The translations under genes were made by a program, and so were the position numbers. A DNA stretch of 64,000 nucleotides from Lophius americanus (Eukaryota > Chordata > Actinopteri > Lophiiformes > Lophiidae), in NCBI GenBank assembly GCA_037951165.1, contig JBBDHG010000011.1, positions 1,577,001-1,641,000 of the forward strand. Direction: 5' to 3'. The notes beneath the pieces were generated by a model, which made no database searches, was not told where the DNA came from, and saw nothing but the letters and a program-made list of their open reading frames with translations. Positions 43,700-56,845 of this stretch are shown here, one piece after another. Numbering within the stretch: position 1 is the first letter of the stretch; each line of letters begins with the position of its first letter.

Positions 43700-43990
43700 A
43701 AGGTTAGTTCTATGTTTCAGCCACTAGGGGGAGCTTTATTTACAAAGTTTATCGGCCATAATTTCTCAACCGATTTAATCCAAATTTAGTGAACTGACTC
43801 AAGGAGATCTGTATTAAATATGTCATAATTTACTCTAACAGTTCATGATTAACTCACTAGGGGGAGATTTTTTTTTTTACAAAATATGCCTTTATTTTGG
43901 ATATAACTTCCTAACCGTTTGTCCGATTTCGTCCAAATTTGATGCATCTGAATTGACTCAAAGAGATCTGTCCTGTATATTTACGTTTAC
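43700..43990. repeat. dispersed repeat with two CACTAGGGGGAG units
   Basis: Two diverged tandem halves, each with CACTAGGGGGAG, a T-rich ACAAA block, 'AACCGATTTAATCCAAATTT' or 'AACCGTTTGTCCGATTTCGTCCAAATTT', and 'TGACTCAA(G/A)GAGATCTGT'. The unit length is about 130 bases. The CCAAATTT part resembles, in reverse, the family at 36410-36510. Confidence 0.6.
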
Positions 43991-45329
43991 TCACCATACG
44001 ATGCTTTCTAAAAAAAATCAAATGCTGTTTTTTATATTATGTCATTATGTTTAATCAGGGAGACTATGCAGACTGTAATCCTTAATAAAACCTAATTCCA
44101 TTTTGAGACCTATTATATGGCTAGAAAGATGATCTTGTCATAAAACTGGGATATCTATGCTTTAAAAAGGCGCTCCTTTTCACTCAAAACATAAAAACAT
44201 CAATGAAGGCATCAGGGTTCATTTTTGACTAATATGAAACAACATGGCGGCTGGCTTGTAACGAAGGATTTTGTCTTACCGCTAGGTAGTACGATAATAT
44301 GTGTGCCTTAAAATATTTTAGGTGAGAAATATCACTAAACCTTTGGATCAGAGTGTCCTGGTTTAGGCAGAAGTTACAATATTTGCACAATCTGAGGAGA
44401 GCCCTACGAGCTGGAAACACCACATGACCATGATAGCTTGTGTAGCTGATATGGCTAACGTGTTTGTGTAAAGAGTTGCAAAACAGAGAAACATAACCCC
44501 TTCATTTTCAGTTGTGTTTCAAGATTTCATCCTTTAATCACACTCATTAAATTCTGTTTGTTTCCTTAAATTACATATCAGACAGCAAAAACAGGGGATT
44601 ACCGGTTGCTCTCGGTTGGTAAGTAGTTAACTGCAGGTTCTAGGTGGTCTAGAAGTTGAAATGTACGACCACAGACAATTGAAAGCCCCTCGGTTTACCT
44701 CTGGAACACCAACATCAAGCCAAGGATGATCAGGTTATGTGTGGGAAGAAATCACAAAGAGAGGAGAAAAGCACCACCTTGTTTTCGTCACGCCCTGAGG
44801 AAGACTCGATGTCTGAGGTCGTAGCAAAGTTCTCCAAAAGATCCCTCTCTATGTCTTTACAATTTGCATACAATGAATGCAATGCCAGTTGAGAAAAAAA
44901 TTGCATTGACAGGTGTGCAGATCTCACACCTGTCTGACTGTTTTCACGAGGCCTTCATTACTCTGTTAATAATGTTTATGGATGCATATGGATCTTTGGC
45001 CGTATGGAAAATCAGCGTGATTTTGTGAGCTGGATGGATGTGGTGACAGTGCGAAGTTGCTGGACGGATGTCTGAGGTGAAGATGAATGAATTATGTTCG
45101 CTATGTTCAGCATACAGGTCTTCGTGGTGTGTTTTCAGGAGCTTGAATGAGTTATTTGTGTTGTTTTGCAGTGCAGACACAACACTAAAGCAGTCAGCAT
45201 TCTTCTAAATGACCAATGATAATCATCGTTGAGGGAAAAGCGACTACTTCTGCTTACCGATATTTAATTTTCTTTGCCACCATTCAACGTCTGTTTAAGA
45301 TAAGTGATACCTTATTTGTGTTACTTGTC

Positions 45330-45530
45330 CGAACGCCATCCAGGACGTTTTTCTACAGGCATTGCTGAGCAGGGAGCAGTTGAGATTGGTCAGGTGGTGC
45401 TTTGTGGAGCGCTTGATTTGCTTTGCAGCAGAGTGTTCGATGAACAGAACATCCCTGTATCTCTCTATGGGCTGGAATCCACTTTTGATCTGAACAGAAA
45501 GATGAGGCTCTTTTGTCTCTAGACTACTTA
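45330..45530 (+). repeat. dispersed repeat shared with 60250-60420
   Basis: Shared words: GCATCCAGGA/GCCATCCAGGA, GGGA(G/C)CAG, ATTGGTCA(G/A)G, GCTTGATT(T/A)GCTTTGCAGCAGAGTG, then AACATCCCT and ATGGCTGGA / ATGGGCTGGA. The order is the same in both. It is non-coding and its class is unknown. Confidence 0.55.
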
Positions 45531-45534
45531 TTGT

Positions 45535-45760
45535 GAAACTTAAAATTGGTTAGAAGGGTGGGGCCTGTACCAAAGAGGAAACCACTAAACTTTTGGAGTT
45601 GATTTAAGCTCACAGCAAGAACAATGAATCATTCGTACTTCCACGGACATTGCAAATAGAGTTTGGTTTGTTTTATATATGATCCTCACTTACAAAAAAA
45701 CCTACCAAACTGATTTACGCATAACTTTGATGAAGGGTGGGGCAAACAAATCTGAAATGC
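45535..45760 (+). repeat. further copy of the 37965-38800 repeat family
   Basis: 'GGTTAGAAGGGTGGGGCCTG..GAAACCACTAAACTTTTGGAGTTGAT' and 'TACTTCCACGGACATTGCAAATAGAG', followed by 'TTGATGAAGGGTGGGG', mirror the family pattern seen at 31445-31660 and 38000-38800. Confidence 0.45.
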
Positions 45761-48048
45761 AAAGGATTATACGACCATAGCTATCTGATGGGGTGCACTC
45801 TCTTTTAAAAATATTTTTTTATAAATTTTTATAGTTATTTAAGATTATTAGCTAATATCAATAACTGTGGTTTACAGTCACATATAGTATCTCTCACCGC
45901 TTCACATGTTTTAGGTGTCTAGCAGTGTTAGTGAGCAGAAAATGGTAAGCCTCAGAGTCAGACAATGAGAATGAAATCTCTGAATGCAGTGAAGTAAACA
46001 CTGACTCATCGATTTTAATCAACAACATAGTCAAACCTCCCCCAAGACGCATGACGCCCTCTCTCCGTTCGTGATGTGGTCTTTTTTGTCTTTCTTTGAG
46101 TTGACCGGCTCACCAGCTGCTTAGCACCCCCATGCATTCACTCTGTCCGTTCCTCTCATGCTCTGTCATCACCAATCTTAAAATTGCTCTGGCATGATGA
46201 ATGCAGTATTCTTGTGGTTTGGAGCTGCCCTCAAGAAAGCAAAGCCGGTGCTTACAACTGTCACTCAGATGAAGATTTTAAGGTGTTTCTCAGAGAGAAG
46301 CACTGCACGAAACAACAAATGTTCTTCGGTTGTCATACAAGAGGATGGGTTTCTCTTGTTTTGTTCTAAGTGAGGCTAATTCACTGATTAACCTCACTAA
46401 ATATAGCGCCGGGGAATCAGGATGAGGCACAAGTTACTCAATGGCTTTCATTGGAAATGCTGACTCATATGGATCTGCTGGAAATGCTGGAAGTTCACCC
46501 AGACTATTTTGGGGGAAATGGGTAATCGCCCTGAGTGTGTCTGCTTGCAGGACAACCTGCAGAGACAGAAACCTATAGGCCGGTATACACGAAGGCGAGT
46601 GGCTTCTGGACCCTATTTTCCCCTCCTGTGTTATGACTGAAATTGTTGTTTTTTTTCTCAACGCTAAGTGGGAGTAATTGCATGGTCTGGAACCGCCACA
46701 GCCGCAAACCCCCCCCCCTCCTTGAAAAGACACACACACACACATGCATTCACATCTACACGCACACACGTTGGCGGATCACACAGTTGGCCACCTCGTC
46801 CTGTGATCCACTAAACTAATCAGGAAGCAGCCTGGCCTGTTTTCTCACTACACACTGGGAGTATTCATCTTAGGGTCTCACACAGTATCCTCTCGTGGCG
46901 GCAATGTCATCGTCACATTACTAGTTAGGTTCTTTGTAATTTGAATAGTAAGTTAACGCCCATATCAAACATATAAATAGCGAAACATCTGCAATGACAA
47001 AAACAATGACATCATATAAACACAACATGTCTTGTGGTTCCCACTGGAATGAACAAAAGAAAACCAAGTCATTTCCTTCAACTCATTTCCTTCAACTCAT
47101 TTCCTCTATTTCTGATAAATTCACCTCCATCTGGTTTAAGAGGATGACGTTTTCAGTCAATTCTGCAATATGACTAGAAAACAACCGCAGTACTACTTTT
47201 TTTACACCTTTTGAAAACAATTACATTTAGAGCAGCTAAAATTACCTTTAATGGAATTAATTGAGCTTTCCATAAATCCAAGAGTGTCACACTTTTACCC
47301 TTCCTATTGTCTTCGGTTGAAAATATAAATGCTGTTTGGAATAAAAAAGAGAATAAAACAAATTTCATTATGTGCTGTCATTGGAGGAAACTGAAATGGT
47401 TTCAAAATAGTTTTCCGAGTAAACATGCATAATAAGCAGTCTTGGACAATATGGCAATTTACGATCCTCTAATCTTAACACTATTATCTATATTGCATCG
47501 TAACATTCTCTGGGAAATATAGAGTGTCGCTTGTGTTATTCCATCTCCAAGCTGGCAGCAGAGGTGGTTGCAGCACCAACTCAAGGTCTGCATGTGTGCA
47601 ACTTTCAACTGGGAGATTTGAAAAGCAGGTGGTAGCAGTTAAAAGTTAATATAATAACAAGAATCAACCAAAAATGTCTTCAAGTCAGGCATTCGTCGTG
47701 TGGTCAATGTGCTCCTTCCTCTCGGAGCAGAGGATGAGATCAACAGGCATGTGCAGTTACTTTTTTTTGCCACGTTATTCTGTTATTTATGTAAAAAGTC
47801 AGACTAGATGCCGATGACGCTGTGTTATACTTCATGCCTGTTTTGCTTACAGAACACAGATATGCCATCTAACATCACGTACGGAATGGCGTTAATGCTG
47901 TCATTGATTATTTTGTGTTTATAAACAAAATAGAAAGAGACTCTATGCTGTGGCATTATTGCATCATCTCTGTATAAATGTTGCTATTGCGTAAGATTCA
48001 CCAAAGAGAAGGTTTTTTTGAGGGAAGTGTCTCCACTGATGTCAGCTG

Positions 48049-48078
48049 AACAAAGAGACATCTAGATGTCTCTTTGTT
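48049..48078. repeat. perfect 30-bp palindrome
   Basis: AACAAAGAGACATCT is followed with no spacer by its exact reverse complement. The symmetry centre is between 48063 and 48064, at a TCTAGA (XbaI-type) hexamer. It is not recognised as part of a known repeat. Confidence 0.95.
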
Positions 48079-49889
48079 AATTAGCATAGTTCACCATAAG
48101 CTGCTAGTCAGCCCAGACCAAGTAAGGTCGCGTCTTCAAAACCCTTAAGAGAACTGAATTGAGAAAGATTGTGCCTTAATGCTTACAGATTCAACTTTTC
48201 ATTTGTAAGAGAAAGCTTGTTATTCCTCATTCAATATATTAAAAAAAAAAACCCTCTGAGTGTACAAGACCCAAACCAGAGCCGCTGGGAGGGAATTGTT
48301 GAGACTCCGCTGATTCTTACCAGAATCGTTTCAATTTTCTGCTAATCAAACTTTATCCCTCCATAACGGTCTGAAAGATGTGATAATCATCTCAAAACTC
48401 TCACACTCTGGCTTTGAAGTGAATAAACCCCAACACTGAATATATTTTGCAGACTTAATAACAGCATGCACATGGGAAAATAGGACATTGCCTGTCTCCC
48501 TTCACTGGTTCAACATGTATTCCCACAAAAATCAACATAAGGAAGTTCTCCTCCTGAAAACAAACTGAGATGGGCAGTCATCTGGCAAGTGTTTGCAACA
48601 TTTCTCTGTTTTCATTTATTATTTAGACAGGCCTGTGGTAGCCTGACCCAGTTGAGATTCGTATTAGCTGTAGACCGAGAGGCACAGTCCTGGACTTTAA
48701 ATCCTTCTTGTGGGATGAAACTGAGTATCTCCCAGCAGGGGTTATATTATGACCCCATCTGGGCCTCAAGGGTTTGCTTTGGCACAGCTGAACTCAGGGT
48801 ACTGAAGGAATGCGACTCAGACATGGCAGGAGCTCAACTGACAACACTCTGAGATGTTCGGCCTGTGTGTTGTAGCTCTTAAAGCCCGTCTAGATCCTCC
48901 TACCTCGGCTGTAGCCTGTGCCAAACTTCAGCCACTGATGTAACACAGACTCAAATGGGCGTTGATCATGTCAAAGCAGCCATGCTTTGGGGTCAGCTCC
49001 TTCAGCCGATTCTAATCGGAAGGTAGCTGGAAAGCAGGGAATGGTGGGAACAATGGGGCTGCTGATTTCCTTGCTGAAAGAACGAGCGATAAGAGAGTTA
49101 GGGAGGTATCTTACTCTGTTTTCCCACACAAGAGAAGTAAGTAGTAAGGATAGATGTTTATTACAGCAGATTATGTTTTATAATGACTCTGTCAGAAAGT
49201 CTTTGGCATTTAAACTCTTCAGGGAGTGTGACAGAAGGAAACCCACCTTGAGCAAAAGCATTATATATCCCTCCTGCTGGAGTCCTGGTGGTGGCGGTGG
49301 CAGATGAAATGATGATGAAGTTGGTAAATCTATGAAGGCTGGTTGGTGATGTGGAAGTGGAGGGCAGCAGGAAGGATGTGGAGCTACAGAGAGAGTCATA
49401 TTTAAAAAAGGCAGCAGTAAGGTGATGAAGGTGCGTCACTGTATGTTGGACAGAGGTGACCAGCTGATGAAAACAGCTGATGCCTCAATGACAACAATCT
49501 CCGACAATGACAGCAGGAATTTAAGACTGAGTATGTGTGACATTTGTGAGTGACAGGATGGTTTGAGAAATAAACTATGGCATAACAGGGTGGTCTTCCT
49601 GTCTGAACTTTCACCAGAGCTTCGGTCGAATACTTTACTGTAAACTCGTAATGATTTATATGCAGGTCACCATATGTCGATCAAAAGCAATGCAAGACTC
49701 TCTTTCTATACAGATCTATGTTTCCTGTATACAAGATGCTATTGCGTTATTCAGAGTAAAGTAGGCCATGTTTAATCCAAGTACAACTGTATTGTATTAG
49801 GAGGTTCCACACCATTTCAGGCAAATTATTATCCAGTCATGGGGCTTAAAGCACATCTATTTGTCAAAATCTGATATAGGATAAGAAAT

Positions 49890-50440
49890 CGATTCTTCCT
49901 TTTATCCGGGCTCTGGTCGCGTAAACAGCAGGCTGAGAAGGGCATTCCATACGTCCCTCATCCCAACAACACTCTACAGCTAATACAGGGAGATCCTGAG
50001 GCGTTCCCAGACCAAATGAGATATATAGTCCCTCCAGTGAGTTCTGGGTCTATCCGGGGAGTCCTCCCTTTTTTGACTTACCGGAAAAACCTCAAATGGG
50101 AGGTGTCTTAGAAGCCTCGTAATCAGATGCCAGAACCACCTCAACTGGTTCCTTTTTTAAACAGAGGATAAGCAGCTCCACTCCGAGCTCCCTCCGGATG
50201 TTTGAGCTCCTAACCTTATCTCTAAGGCTGAGCCCAGCTACCCTACGAAGAAATCTATTTTCAGCTACTTTTGTCTTTGACCTCATTCTTTCGGTAACCG
50301 CCCAGAGCTCATGAACCATAGATGAGGGTTTGGACATAGATAGCCCGGTAAGTTTAGAGCTTTTCCTTAAGAATCAGCTTTTTGTTCACCAAAACAGACT
50401 GATACGACACCTGCAATACTGCTGATGCTCCACTTAACTG
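49890..50440 (-). mobile_element. LINE C-terminal region fragment, longer copy
   Basis: The minus strand encodes HELWAVTERMRSKTKVAE, NRFLRRVAGLSLRDKVRSS and NIRRELGVELL, which is the standard '..TERMRSR..AAEMxFLRRVAGLSLRDRVRSS.IRRELGVEPLLL' C-terminal region of an abundant fish LINE. The open frame is broken on both sides. This copy is longer than the one at 40625-40965 and belongs to the same family. Confidence 0.8.
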
Positions 50441-53400
50441 CCAAAGGTGCCTCATTATTTAGGTATTTGCATGATAGTCATGCTGCTCTTAAACTCAAAC
50501 ATTGATGATGTTAATCTAGTCAAACATCAAATTTTGGAATTGAATCTGAAGAATTTAGATGAACCTTAACTATGTTTAAACAGCTCAAATAGGCTGGAGA
50601 GCCTGTTTCCTGTCTTAAGTGTGATCAGCAGTGTGCTGTCCATCATATGTTACCACACCCTTCAGTAGCCTCTTCCTGCACAGCCATATTGAGTCTGGCA
50701 ACGGAGGTAGAATCAGCAAAAGTTGATGACTGTCCAAACTGAGTGAGCTGGTGAGGTGGTGAGATGGGCCGGGAGTCCGTTTAGACATCATGTAATATAT
50801 GCAAACCACTACCAGGAGTTCTGAGAACCGGCTATGAACAGTTAGCAGCTAACTCAACGATGAAGTTCTAACGGAAAATGTCTTCAAATTGGAGAGGCGG
50901 TGTGATACACACAACGTCTATACCTTCTCGGTGGAGGACAAAGTAAACGGCTATGTAACGGGAAGGATGATCAATGTTTTAATGTTATTCCAATAAGTGT
51001 ATGCATATGCAAAACTTCTAGAAGGCCGAAAGAAAATAAGTTCTTCGTTATAGGACTGTTGAGCGATATCCGTATAAAATTGGTTAATAATGCCTGGAGG
51101 TGCAACTCTGCTTCCCTGCAGCTTGGTGAGAAGGTTAAACAATTGGAGGTCAGGATATACAACATTTTCACTAGGTGTTAAAAGAACACATTTCCTGAAA
51201 ATGAAAGTTCAGCCATCATCTACTCAACTCCCCGCGGAAAGCTGATGGAAGTTTCTTAAAAAGAAAAAAAAAAAGTGTTGAAGTATACCGCACAGCAACC
51301 GAAAAAGATGGAGACTTGCTTTAAAATATGAAAAAAAAAGAAACCGAAAAAGAAGTTATAAAATGACTCCATAGACCACACAGCGTAATCTAAGTCTCAG
51401 GAACATCCCAACTTGAATCTTAATTTTTGCAGTGAAGTTAAAAGAATATCCTATTTAATGTGGGCGCATGAGATAAGATCATCAAGAACTTTTAATCTAA
51501 TTCCACAAAAGATGAAAACTCAGTAAATGATCCAGCTCTTTAGATTATCTGAAAAATTTGAAGGTTTGGATTTGTGGATTTGCCTGAAGGCTTCGGTAAT
51601 AATAATAAGATCTAGAATGACTCTTTATGTGATATTATGACCTCAGCCAAGGGAAAGAATGTTTTATGACATCCAAGCTTTATGTTTCTGAACATTTTTA
51701 TTGTGTCTAAATTGAAAATGTGCTTCAAACTAGTTTATGGAAATATCCCTGTAGTTTGGAATGGTGATGAAATATCACATTAAGACGCATTCTATTCAAC
51801 TTCCCCTACTCTACCTCCACATCTCAGAGGGAAATGAGTACTGTACTTTTTTACAGCACATTAATTTTAATAGGCACCATTATTGAATTGAATGTTCTGC
51901 ACACCCACACAGTGTTTTCAATTCTTCTGGATAACCAATACCTGATGGGGAAAGCGATGATGGAGTCACAGATGTTAATATTGTATTATAACCATACGCA
52001 TCCCTGTTATCGATGGGTTTTGACAGTATCCCCTTTATCCAGGCGGCGTGAGGGTCAGCGGTGCAGTCTAAACAGCCCCAACAGAACGCTCCTGTCTCCA
52101 GAATGTTAATATTTTTGCCCTCCCAAAGGCAACAAATCCCTCACACTCCATCTGTGAAGCAACCTCACGCGCTGATGACCCGTTCGCCTGTGTTTACTCA
52201 AGCAGATATATCGCCTTTCACTGTTGATTTTTGCTCGGCCAAATTCTAAAGAGGCTGCAGCGAGGTGTTTGTGGGCGTTGTTGCCGTTGGGGCATTTTTT
52301 CGCTGCGGGGAGAAGATTAAAGTTGTTTTCCTCCACTTGCGTTGTGACCAAAACTCTTATCCTTTATCGGTCGTCGTTATTGCCTCATATATTCTGAACC
52401 AAACAAGTCTGTGCACACTACAAGCTGGTGTGACAGATTTATCTTCTCAAAAACTCAACGCTGCGTTTGTTCTGCTGCTCTAAAGCTGCGATGGAAGCTC
52501 AAACACAGGCGGAGAAGTTTGTTTAGATGAAGGACTCTCTGTTTTAGGAGGAAAACGCAGATGACTGATTATCTCATGGGGCATCAGAGTAAAGAGCTTT
52601 GACTATAATTCTCATTTTATGCATAGGAATCCACATCCCCGGAGAGGACTGCACTGCAGGGACTGGTGGAATGAGGACATAAACCAGCAGTTGCAGTTAG
52701 ACTAACACTTTTTCAACAAGCCTATAGCAATTTCAATGAGAAAAATTGCCACACTTTACTTCTAATCCTCTTTGGAAATTGTCTAGGTACGGAGGGAACA
52801 GAAAAGCAAAGAATGCCAAAGCTATTTTCCCCAGATTTTCTCCATCAGCTGTCCTCGCTCCTCCCCCTTCCTCTCTGCCGCTCCTAGAGCCAGGAAATCT
52901 GAGCGAAAAAGCACAGAACAAGGCGGCCAAAAGAAAAAAAGAACACAAGTGAAAGCAGTGTGGTGCAGGAGGGGAAGAGGAGGAGGGGAGGCGAAAGGAA
53001 AGGCGAGCTCCATGTCATAACTCTTCTCTGATTACAACTCCGTCTTCTCATTCAATGTCTCAGGGAGGAAGCGCTGGCCCGGTTGCTTTGGATGTGTTTG
53101 CCATTCTCCTTCAGCGGGGTCACATTTTTTACATCTACTACTGGAGCATATGTTTGACAGGAGTTGGGAAAGACGCCACCTGGCTGAAAAAGTTTGCTTC
53201 CTGTAAGCTCTTGGCTCGCGACCCACGTTTTTACTGATACACCTGGGTCTTTGGGCTTTTTATGTGGCCACATGACTACAACCCAACTGACACATTGGAC
53301 TCCCTCTCCCCTTGCCTCATTCTGTGGTTTGTTTCATTACATAAGAAGGGAAGTGTCCGGTGCGGCTGAATCTTCAACGGCACCAAAAAGAGGGGAAAAT

Positions 53401-54539
53401 CTCGACAACACTGTTGAAGGCGTCTTGCGTGAATAAATTCGACATTAAACAACCAGAACGTCTAAATCAAACTGAGTTTACGGTTACATATACAGCTGGC
53501 TCTTTCATACGAAGAACGAAAACAAAATCACAAAAGTTTGACATCATCTTTGGCAGATGGAGAAAACATTTATTTGGTTGTCAAACCTTCTGCCTCTTGG
53601 CTCGGGTTCTAACTTAAGCCTGATCCAGGAACATCAGATGTGTCAGCTCAATGATAGCAATCACAGACGCTAGACGTTTCAACAGCTCAGGCATGGATGA
53701 CAAATCGCAACAGTACGTGGTGTATGTTCAAAATATAAAATCACCGTCGGTAGGAAATCTTATTATAAGACATTTAAAACCCTTAAAGTGCCCAAACAGA
53801 AAAATCCTCTATGAATCAGTGTTCCATGCATGTCCAGCTCATTGATGCGCACCCAAAAGCACATGAGGAAGACTTTGAATTAACCCTCACAAGTAGTAAA
53901 TACTCAATACTGTATTTAACGCTATTCGTCAAATAGAGGTAAATCTGCATGTGTCCAATGTTCTCTATCCACACGGTCACATTGTACGACATTACCAGCT
54001 GAAATTTGCCTTTTCATTCCTATGATATTCCTCTGTTTTCTCAAAGAAATCAACTTGAGCCCCATATACCTGACAAAAACTCATGCAAACAACCCCACAG
54101 TTTTGCTGAAGTAAGCGTGCCAGGCCAGTAGTTGGCGGTGCAACTTATCAAGTCAAGTTAAGTCAAGTCAATGTCGAGGCGTGGCTATTAGGCTGAAGAT
54201 GTTAAAGTCATGCTCGAAATGGTGGGAGATTTCCCTTGACTTTTATTTTACCACTTTACACTGTGACAGTAAGGATGGCGTTTTTAAAAGTATGCGATCC
54301 ACCTGTGAACAAAGGCCAAAACTCAACAAAAAGTTGCCATTTCATGCTCTGTACATTGTTGTCAGACCGTGAATTTTGGGTAGGAACTTGCTAAAATGCA
54401 GAACATCTATAAGACTTACAGGTGTTGGCCTGTATGGGGTTGAATAGCTTGTTAGCCTAATTGCTAAGACTCTAGCTCAACACAACTGTGGTATAGAGGG
54501 TACGCATGTGACATCACAGTTGGTGGTGCTCACGCCGAC

Positions 54540-54900
54540 TTTTATCGAGTTACAGAATTGACATTCAATTCAACAGAAACACATTTTAACTAGGCGGAGT
54601 GGCGGAGTGTACTCCTCAAATTAAATTTTAAGTTATGTCCACAGTATTTTTTGTAAAAAAGCTTCACAAAGTAATATTGGAAAAAAATATGATCTTCACA
54701 AGATGGATCGCCTCGAGTAAATTCATTGCACCACATTTAGACCAAAAATGGACCCACGTTTGTGACATTATGGCCCAAAAATGTTTGGAAATAAAAGTTC
54801 TCCCTAATGTCGGAATTATACAACCAACCTTTCCCAAACTCCAGTTCTTCCTCAAACTAAGGGTATGGCTGTGAAACTTTTGAAAATGATCCAAGAAACA
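54540..54900 (+). repeat. unclassified dispersed repeat, copy B
   Basis: 'CAAATTAAATTTTAAGTTATGTCCACAGTATT', 'AATTATACAACCAACCTTTCCCAAACTCCAGTTCTTCCTC' and 'TGAAACTTTTGAAAATGATCCAAGAAACA' parallel 59690-59930 in order. A decayed copy. Confidence 0.6.
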
Positions 54901-55593
54901 GTTTTTGATTTATCGTATTAACACGAACGGTCTGCTGGTGGTGGCGTCGTTGAAGATTCTATAATATCCCAGACTTTTCAGGGATATAAAATAGGCACTG
55001 AGCTGTTGTTGGATTGACTGTACAAATGGATTCATCAAGAAATCAGGGACATTTTTTAACAGAGAGCCAAAAGCTAAAGTGGAATGGAAGCAAATGGATA
55101 CAAGTCACAGTAATGAATGTAATCCTGGCATGAAAATTCTCCGCTTCATGAAGTCATTCTATTGGCATACAATATGGCAATTGTGTTGCTCGTTGTAATT
55201 AAATACTATTATAATACAGACCTGTGTCCATATAGAACCAGAATATTCATTTGTGTCCTTGTCACTTTAATTTCGCCAACTGAAATGAAGTATGACCAAG
55301 GCCTTAATTTACGTTCAGGCAAAATCAAATACATATGACTATAAGGAAATCGGATTCCTGGCCACATAATAATGTCCTTGGATCATTGGTACTTTTTGTT
55401 TAAAGTTCTAAGGATAATCCACTGACTGTTTTTGAGCTTTCGTCCACTAAAAGTAACCATGGTCCAGGATGTTACACCCCTCTGTCTGACTGAGAGGGTG
55501 TGTCCCAATACGAAAAATGAATGTGAGCACAGATTGACAGTCTCCTCTGTTGAGCCCTGTAGTCACCAGAGGATCCTTTTATCAAATGCCACA

Positions 55594-56063
55594 TACACCC
55601 ATCAGCCATGAGTACTGACAGGTGAAATCAGAATAACAGTGATTATCTCATCAAAGCGGCGCCCGTTACTGTGTGAGATACTTGGCAGAAAAGGAACATT
55701 TTGTCCTAGATGTTGATTTGTTGGAAGACCGAAAAATTATCAAGCGTATGGATCTGAGCAACCTTGAAAAGGGTCAAAGTCTGACTGCGTAAGACCAATT
55801 CCAAAACTGCAGGTCATGTTGGGTGATCCCGGACTTGAAACTTTCAAAAGGGGTCTGAGGTGAAGACAGTGTCATGGGTGCATAAAGCTCATCGTTGTCT
55901 GATCCTACAGAGGAGCTACTTTAGCACAAGTTGCTTAAGAAATGAATGCTTGATCTGCTAGAAAGATATGTGATCACAGCACATCGTAGAGTAGTTTTGG
56001 CAGCAAAAAGGAGATCTAAACCATATGTGGAAGGTGGTTTTGATGTCATGGCTGTTAAGTACA
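55594..56063 (+). mobile_element. Tc1/mariner-like element, internally deleted and dead
   Basis: The left end reads TACACCCATCAGCCATGAG and the right end GGTGGTTTTGATGTCATGG then CTGTTAAGTACA. These are the degraded inverted ends of a fish Tc1-like family. Remains of the transposase N-terminal helix-turn-helix are readable near 55741-55795 (IKRMDLSNLEKGQ, then a stop). The sequence jumps from the DNA-binding part to the 3' end near 55990, so the DDE catalytic region is missing. It could still have been mobilised in trans in the past. Confidence 0.8.
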
Positions 56064-56584
56064 CCCACTGACAGATTTAGCTATGGGTGACATGGGCGGC
56101 ATCTTGTCTGGGGGTGGCAATAAAAAGAATGGATTTGTGACATTGCTGAACAGTTGTCTATCGCTCACGCTACATGTCATCTTAATTCAAATTTCAACAT
56201 AGGGGTCAATTAAGTGAGCAGACAGGCTTATGCCTGCGGAGAGGAATCCCACTCTCAGTTGTGGTTCTGATCGCCATATAGTTCTTTAATGTCAATGTCT
56301 CTCCAGTGGAGAGACGTCAACCTACCTGCTGTGCCCCGAAGCCCCATCCTCCTCTTCTGAAGAACAGAATGTGTCATTGCCTCCAGTCTTATCGAGTGCA
56401 TTGGAGTGTGGATACCGGACCGAACACCGACTTGCCCCTACAGGATGTAACAAAATGATGTTACAAAGGACGTCTGCCCAGGGCGCCACAAAGGCTAAAG
56501 CCGCTTCAAGGTTTGTTTGTTTTTTCAATGGAAAAATCACAAGAAAATGAACTTTGTGTGAGATCTGTCTAAGTCAACACATCA

Positions 56585-56845
56585 GATCCGATGAACTTCC
56601 TCTTGGTCTTTCGGCTGTTCCCTTTGGGGTCGCCCCAGCAGATCGTCTGTTTCCGTCCATATTTAACACCAGCACACTGATGACTAACAGTACCTGTGAT
56701 GGTATTTGTTATCCTGAGCTCCGAAGGATCAGATTTGGAAATCAGATTCCTCATGTTGATTTATCATAGGTTTTACGCCGGACTCCCTTCCTGACCTAAC
56801 CCTCCTCATGTAACCGTTCTTGGGACCGGCACTAGAGGTTCACTG
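56585..56845 (-). repeat. fish SINE/LINE-tail repeat, antisense
   Basis: 'TCTTTCGGCTGTTCCCTTTGGGGTCGCCCCAGCAGATCGTCTG' and 'GGTTTTACGCCGGACTCCCTTCCTGACCTAACCCTCC' then 'TTGGGACCGGCACTAGAGGTTCACTG' are the antisense landmarks of a very common teleost repeat. It shares its GGTCGCC..AGC box with the LINE tail at 31880-31990 in opposite orientation. Confidence 0.7.
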
